Positions 60,219 through 64,000 of a DNA stretch of 64,000 nucleotides are shown one piece after another; the stretch's first letter is position 1, and each line of letters opens with the position of its first letter. A program made the translations under genes and the position numbers. The stretch is from CBDBCU01 sp965242615 (lineage in GTDB: Bacteria > Chloroflexota > Dehalococcoidia > Lucifugimonadales > UBA3495). Location of the stretch: the NCBI GenBank assembly GCA_965242615.1, contig CBDESR010000005.1:992001-1056000 (forward strand). Reading direction: 5' to 3'. The notes under the pieces are model-generated. The model ran no database searches. It was not told where the DNA came from and was given only the letters and a program-made list of their open reading frames with translations.

Positions 60219-60635
60219 TCAATGCGGAATGGGCGTTATCGCCACCGGGCCGCCTTCCCGCATATCAACAGTCAACCGGCAGTTTTCCAGCATAGCCGCG
60301 CCCAGCAACGGCCGGGGATTTTCCGATTGATAGACCAAGACGGGTAACACCCGGCCGTGCCACTGAACCAGCCCATAGTAGGACGGTATGTCAATCATCT
60401 GATTGTTAGCAGCAAGGACGCGGCGTTGCTGGTAGAGCTGGAGCCGTAGCTCCCGGATAAGGGATTCCGGCAAGGTCAGTTCACCGGAGAATCCGGTATC
60501 GACAACAAACTCCAGTTCCCGGAATTCCCGGCTGGGGCCGGCCACCGCTATGGGAACCCGCGCTTCCAGAATGTTGACCGGCTCGACCCGACCAACCAGG
60601 ACCACCTGCCCCCTAATGATGTTTGAGGTACTCAA
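60219..60635 (-). CDS. Clan AA aspartic protease-like protein
   Basis: 138 residues with a single retropepsin-like motif LEFVVDTGFSGELTLPESLI and a later PRPLLGAAMLENCRLTVDM (LLG flap-partner motif). Such small proteins would need to dimerise to be active. No signal peptide. Its start overlaps the end of the next upstream ORF by 23 bases, and such pairs recur in cyanobacteria and Chloroflexota. Confidence 0.8.
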   Translation of the reverse strand: MSTSNIIRGQVVLVGRVEPVNILEARVPIAVAGPSREFRELEFVVDTGFSGELTLPESLIRELRLQLYQQRRVLAANNQMIDIPSYYGLVQWHGRVLPVLVYQSENPRPLLGAAMLENCRLTVDMREGGPVAITPIPH

Positions 60636-60915
60636 GGGTCATCGCGGCGCTGAGCTGAGCTACTGCCCCATTCCCGCCAATAGCGCGGCCCCAATTCCAG
60701 GAGTAGGGATGCAACTCATCCATAAGCATGGTAGCCTGGTGGTCGTTGTCGCCAATGACATAGTCGCCGCTGGCGATGTGGATGACAACAACCTTGCCGT
60801 AGTGTTCGGCCTCCAGTTGGCTCGCCAGCTTTTCATAGATGGCTTCGCCCCGGGCTACCACTTCCGCCGGATCCATCGGCTCAATCATTTCTGCCGGATC
60901 CACCGTCTCTACCAT
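60613..60915 (-). CDS. Hypothetical protein paired with aspartic protease
   Basis: 100 residues: acidic N-terminus (DPAEMIEPMDPAEVVARGEA), then IYEKLASQLEAEHYGKVVVI and HIASGDYVIGDNDHQATMLM. The conserved GKVVxIHIASGDY strand-turn is typical of partners of clan AA aspartic proteases. Overlaps the protease start by 23 bases. Role unknown; possibly an antitoxin-like or scaffold partner. Confidence 0.7.
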   Translation of the reverse strand: MVETVDPAEMIEPMDPAEVVARGEAIYEKLASQLEAEHYGKVVVIHIASGDYVIGDNDHQATMLMDELHPYSWNWGRAIGGNGAVAQLSAAMTLEYLKHH

Positions 60916-61060
60916 AGTTCGTCACCTCCCGATTGTTTCTCCCTAGTCAGTATAAAGATTTGGCGGCCGGGGTTCAATGGAAAAAGTTACGCCATTTCCC
61001 CGGAAAGTGCTACAATTACCGCAAATAATCCACCGGCAAACCCCCTGCGGAGGCTTCCCG

Positions 61061-62095
61061 ATGACCTTGACCGGCGCATTGCAACGGCAGGCCGTTGCTG
61101 AACCTGCTGACCAATACCGGGCGGCGATTTCGGCTGCCGCCCTTTACGACAATGCCTCCACCGGCCGGCTGAAAGCCACCGGCGCCGACGCCCTGGACTT
61201 GCTCAACCGCCTGTCCACCAACCGGGTGGACAACCTGCCGCCGGGCCGGGGCGCGCCGACCATCCTGACCACCGACCGCGGCCGCATCCTGGACTTGCTG
61301 ACGGTAGTCAACGCCGGGGATTACATCCTGCTGCTCACCAGCCCGGGCCAGCAGCAGCCGGTCATCGACTGGCTGGACAAATACACCATTATGGAGGACT
61401 TGACCGTAGCCGACACCACGGCGGAGACGGCAATGTTCACTCTATGCGGCACCAACGCCTGCAACGCTCTGGCCGCCGCCATTCCGGCATTAGGCAACTC
61501 TTTAGCCGAACTGGAACCGTACTCGGCAGTGAACGCCGCCATTGCGGGTTACGATGCAATGCTGCTCCACCGCCCCTTGGGCGACTTGCCGGCTTACGAT
61601 TTGCTAGTGGATGCCGCCGCCGGCCCGGCGGTGGGGGCCAGTTTGACCGCCGCCGGCTTTGTCCCCATCGGGCAAGAGACTTGGGATGCCCTGATGGTCG
61701 GCTGCGCCATCCCCCGTTACGGGCGGGAATTGGGCGATGCCTTTAACCCCTTGGAAGCCGGGTTGATTGGCGCGGTGGACTTTGCCAAGGGCTGCTATAT
61801 CGGTCAGGAAGTCATTGCCCGGCTGGACACCTATCAAAAGGTGCAGAAATACCTGGTGCAACTGCGTTTCCCGCCGGAGGCGTCAGTTGCGGCGGTCGCG
61901 GGATTGGAAAGGGACGGCCGCAGCGTGGGCCAAGTAACTTCGCTGGCCGCAAACCCGGCTACCGGGGAGCTGCTGGGCTTGGGCTATGTCCGCACTGCTC
62001 AGGCTGAAATCGGGACGCGGCTGGAACTTTCCGCCCCGGGCCAGGGCTATGGGGAAATAATCGCCCGGCCGCAACTTTTCGGAGCCGGGGAATAG
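61061..62095 (+). CDS. ygfZ: YgfZ/GcvT-like folate-binding protein
   Basis: 344 residues from ATG 61061. GcvT-like fold with ALYDNASTGRLKATGADALD, LTTDRGRILDLLTV and the YgfZ signature KGCYIGQEVIARLDTY (K-G-C-Y-x-G-Q-E). These proteins bind folate and support Fe-S enzyme activity. No GcvH/GcvP genes nearby, so YgfZ rather than the glycine-cleavage T protein. Confidence 0.88.
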   Translation: MTLTGALQRQAVAEPADQYRAAISAAALYDNASTGRLKATGADALDLLNRLSTNRVDNLPPGRGAPTILTTDRGRILDLLTVVNAGDYILLLTSPGQQQPVIDWLDKYTIMEDLTVADTTAETAMFTLCGTNACNALAAAIPALGNSLAELEPYSAVNAAIAGYDAMLLHRPLGDLPAYDLLVDAAAGPAVGASLTAAGFVPIGQETWDALMVGCAIPRYGRELGDAFNPLEAGLIGAVDFAKGCYIGQEVIARLDTYQKVQKYLVQLRFPPEASVAAVAGLERDGRSVGQVTSLAANPATGELLGLGYVRTAQAEIGTRLELSAPGQGYGEIIARPQLFGAGE

Positions 62096-62170
62096 GGCAA
62101 CCTGGCCCCAATACCACATCCGCCACCGGCCCCAACTGTAGCCCGTCTAATCCCCCGGTCAAACCGTCAA

Positions 62171-62851
62171 CTACCCTCGGACTTTGTCCAGAGTCCGTTT
62201 GACCAATTCCGTAGGGTCAGCATTGGGGTTTATCCAGTTAGTACGGGTCGGGTGAGTAAGAGTTACGATGTACCGGTTGCCGGATTGGTAAGCATAGCTT
62301 GACCGCGCCGCTTTGTCCTTTGCCGTAAAGGAGTCAATCTGTTGCGGCTCCACCCCGGTTAGCTCCCGCTCCTTTTTCAGAACCCAATAACGGGCGTAGC
62401 TGCCCAAGCAGACCACTATCTTTACCTCCAGCCGGTCGATGACCGCCTGATGGAAGGGCCAGCACTCATCCGCCCATTGCCGCCTCTCGGCACCCGAAGG
62501 TTCGTTGGCGGGATCCCAGCGCCGGAAAATCAACGGGGCGGCCGGTACCGCTTGCGGGTTCAGCCCCAACTGCTCAAAAAGATGGTTCAGCCGCCGCTGC
62601 TGCGGCCGGCTACCCGGCGGTTTGCGGTCCCACTGCTCATCCACATAAGCCGACCACTGCGGCGGGTGATTGAGAACCCGGTCGATTTGTTCCCTAACCT
62701 TCTCGGTGGATTCCTCGGGGCTGCGGCCGGGATGGTAGTCGATGATGTAAAGGTCCGACGGGCCGGCAAAAGCCTGCCGCCCGGAGTATAAGGCTCGACC
62801 GGGCTGGTTTCGGACAGATTGGGGAATCATTTTGACCAAATCATCAAGCAT
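62171..62851 (-). CDS. Uracil-DNA glycosylase superfamily-like protein
   Basis: 226 residues: SGRQAFAGPSDLYIIDYHPG, then WADECWPFHQAVIDRLEVKI, VVCLGSYARYWVLKK and a late IVTLTHPTRTNWINPNAD. The H-P-[ST] pattern near the end and the G-x-x-P-like start recall the UDG fold, but the catalytic water-activating residue cannot be placed with confidence. Could be a distant member without glycosylase activity. Confidence 0.6.
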   Translation of the reverse strand: MLDDLVKMIPQSVRNQPGRALYSGRQAFAGPSDLYIIDYHPGRSPEESTEKVREQIDRVLNHPPQWSAYVDEQWDRKPPGSRPQQRRLNHLFEQLGLNPQAVPAAPLIFRRWDPANEPSGAERRQWADECWPFHQAVIDRLEVKIVVCLGSYARYWVLKKERELTGVEPQQIDSFTAKDKAARSSYAYQSGNRYIVTLTHPTRTNWINPNADPTELVKRTLDKVRG

Positions 62852-63018
62852 TTCGTTACGCTCCGTTTTGGGTTTCCGTCTCCGTCAAGGAAATAGGCCG
62901 CCGTTAATTATACCACAAGACAGAGAACGGCTTATCACCCTTGCGGCGGCGCGGCTTGGCCGAGTTTGTTATCATCCCCCTTGCCCCCAAAACTATGGCA
63001 AGACCGCCGCTCACCAAG

Positions 63019-63024
63019 TATAAT
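63019..63024 (+). promoter_or_regulatory. Possible -10 box before GH15-like gene
   Basis: TATAAT 89 bases before the ATG at 63113; no good -35 is visible. The gap 62852-63112 holds nothing else I can name. Confidence 0.35.
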
Positions 63025-63112
63025 AACTAACACGCCCTTAACATTCAGCCGGCCGCCCGCCCCCCTAATCGCGCAATGCCCCCGGCGGCCGCTACCCCGC
63101 AGCGAGGATACC

Positions 63113-64000
63113 ATGGCTTACCTGCCCATCGAGGATTACGGCATCATCGGCAATATGCACACCGTCGCCCTGGTCGGCATCAACGGGTCGATTGATTGGT
63201 TCTGCTGCCCCGACTTCGACGCCCCCAGCGTATTCGCCGCCATCCTCGATGACCAAAAGGGCGGCTACTTCAAGATTGCCCCCGCCGCCGGCAACGGCGA
63301 CATCACCTGCAAGCAAATGTATTGGCCCGAAACCAACGTCCTCGTTACCCGCTTCCTCTCCCCGGACGGCGTCGGCGAAGTCATCGACTTTATGCCGGTG
63401 GGCGAACATCGCGGCCACCAGCACAACAACGAACTTATCCGCCGCGTCAATGTCGTCCGCGGCGAAATGACCTTCCGAATGGAATGTTTCCCCGCCTTTA
63501 ACTACGCCCGCAGCAGCCACGAAATCCTGCTCAACGAATCCGGCGCCCTCTTGGTCTCCGACGACCTCAGCATTCAGCTTTGCGCTTCCCTGCCGCTGCA
63601 AAAGTCTGGCGACGGACTGATTTGCGACTTTACCCTTCAGGGCGGCCAAACCACCACCTTTACCCTTGACGAAATCGGCGGCGACATTGACAATCCCCAT
63701 CCCTTTACCGAGGAGGAAAGCGAGCGGCTGTTCGAGGACACCGTCGCCTACTGGCGCAACTGGCTCTCCAGCTGCACTTACAAAGGCCGCTGGCGGGAAA
63801 TGGTGCAGCGTTCCGCCCTGGTGCTGAAACTGCTGACCTACGACCCTACCGGCGCCATCGTCGCCGCCCCCACTTGCAGCCTGCCCGAGGACTTGGGCGG
63901 CGTCCGCAACTGGGATTACCGCTACACCTGGATCCGCGACGCCGCCTTTACCCTGTACGCCCTGCTGCGGATTGGCTTTACCGAGGAGGCCGCCAAGTTT
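63113..64000 (+). CDS. GH15-type glycosidase, trehalase-like N-terminal domain (3' truncated)
   Basis: ATG 63113; the frame runs off the window. MAYLPIEDYGIIGNMHTVAL then GSIDWFCCPDFDAPSVFAAI are the standard trehalase-like N-terminal domain of glycoside hydrolase family 15 (glucoamylase/trehalase-type) proteins. Later WREMVQRSALVLKLLTYDPT, PTCSLPEDLGGVRNWDYRYT and WIRDAAFTLYALLRIGF begin the (alpha/alpha)6 barrel. Catalytic glutamates lie beyond the window. Cytoplasmic or secreted cannot be told; no signal is seen. Confidence 0.9.
   Translation, partial: MAYLPIEDYGIIGNMHTVALVGINGSIDWFCCPDFDAPSVFAAILDDQKGGYFKIAPAAGNGDITCKQMYWPETNVLVTRFLSPDGVGEVIDFMPVGEHRGHQHNNELIRRVNVVRGEMTFRMECFPAFNYARSSHEILLNESGALLVSDDLSIQLCASLPLQKSGDGLICDFTLQGGQTTTFTLDEIGGDIDNPHPFTEEESERLFEDTVAYWRNWLSSCTYKGRWREMVQRSALVLKLLTYDPTGAIVAAPTCSLPEDLGGVRNWDYRYTWIRDAAFTLYALLRIGFTEEAAKF

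Overview
The window is GC-rich chromosomal DNA from a bacterium, most likely a member of the Chloroflexota. This rests on gene content only: SufU-type SUF cluster genes, two LLM-class (luciferase-like) oxidoreductases, a threonine synthase beside NIL and MoaD-like genes, a CcmB/C/D/E cytochrome c maturation set, and many PaREP1/HEPN-like small proteins. No rRNA is present, so the placement is tentative. One tRNA (Gln, CTG) is seen.

Layout. 1-7.6 kb: a partial NAD-binding epimerase-like gene, an SDR, a YtxH protein, two tandem arylsulfotransferase-like lipoproteins whose 5' leaders each carry a very long poly-C tract, an aminotransferase, purQ and yqeY. 7.6-11.1 kb: tRNA-Gln, a BrnT-like toxin-antitoxin pair, an LLM oxidoreductase, a dienelactone hydrolase and a HigBA pair. 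11.3-12 kb: repeat-rich, gene-free DNA. 12-24.4 kb: a defence-rich stretch with a methyltransferase-HNH fusion, a type II methyltransferase/endonuclease pair, and a nuclease-methyltransferase fusion with a separate specificity subunit. It also holds PaREP1/HEPN genes, a degenerate HepT/MntA-like pair and ccmBCD. ccmE follows at 24.6 kb, then msrB, a GHKL ATPase, a hairpin element and a second LLM gene. 30.1-32.1 kb: decayed IS DNA and an IS6-like-ended element with small Zn-finger ORFs. 32.2-40 kb: a HELSH-motif lipoprotein, MoaD/NIL/thrC, DinB, rnhA and four PaREP1/HEPN genes. 40-48 kb: the SUF operon (sufB, C, D, S, U, all minus strand), interrupted by a Swt1-like HEPN gene, a MazF-type module and a duplicated RQEG-repeat gene. 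48.2-51 kb: a Swt1-HEPN domain fused to a DUF1998-type DEAH helicase, with a frameshift near its C-terminus. 51-64 kb: a truncated queA stub, an epimerase, rsmG, an orphan HigA-like antitoxin, a two-gene unknown pair, a RAM-domain protein, an acyl-CoA dehydrogenase, nadD, obgE, a five-box DnaA-site cluster, NUDIX, ppk2, an aspartic-protease pair, ygfZ, a UDG-like protein and the start of a GH15-type glycosidase.

Two themes recur. First, core operons (ccm, suf, and thrC-NIL-moaD) are broken up by HEPN, toxin-antitoxin or restriction genes. Second, G/C homopolymers of 11-30 bases occur at five places: two sit between a strong ribosome-binding site and a lipoprotein reading frame, and three sit at transposon ends or gene breakpoints. 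The strongest candidates for undescribed biology are the poly-C leader lipoprotein pair (possible phase variation), the Swt1-HEPN/helicase fusion with its stand-alone HEPN paralogue inside the suf operon, and the expanded PaREP1/HEPN family.
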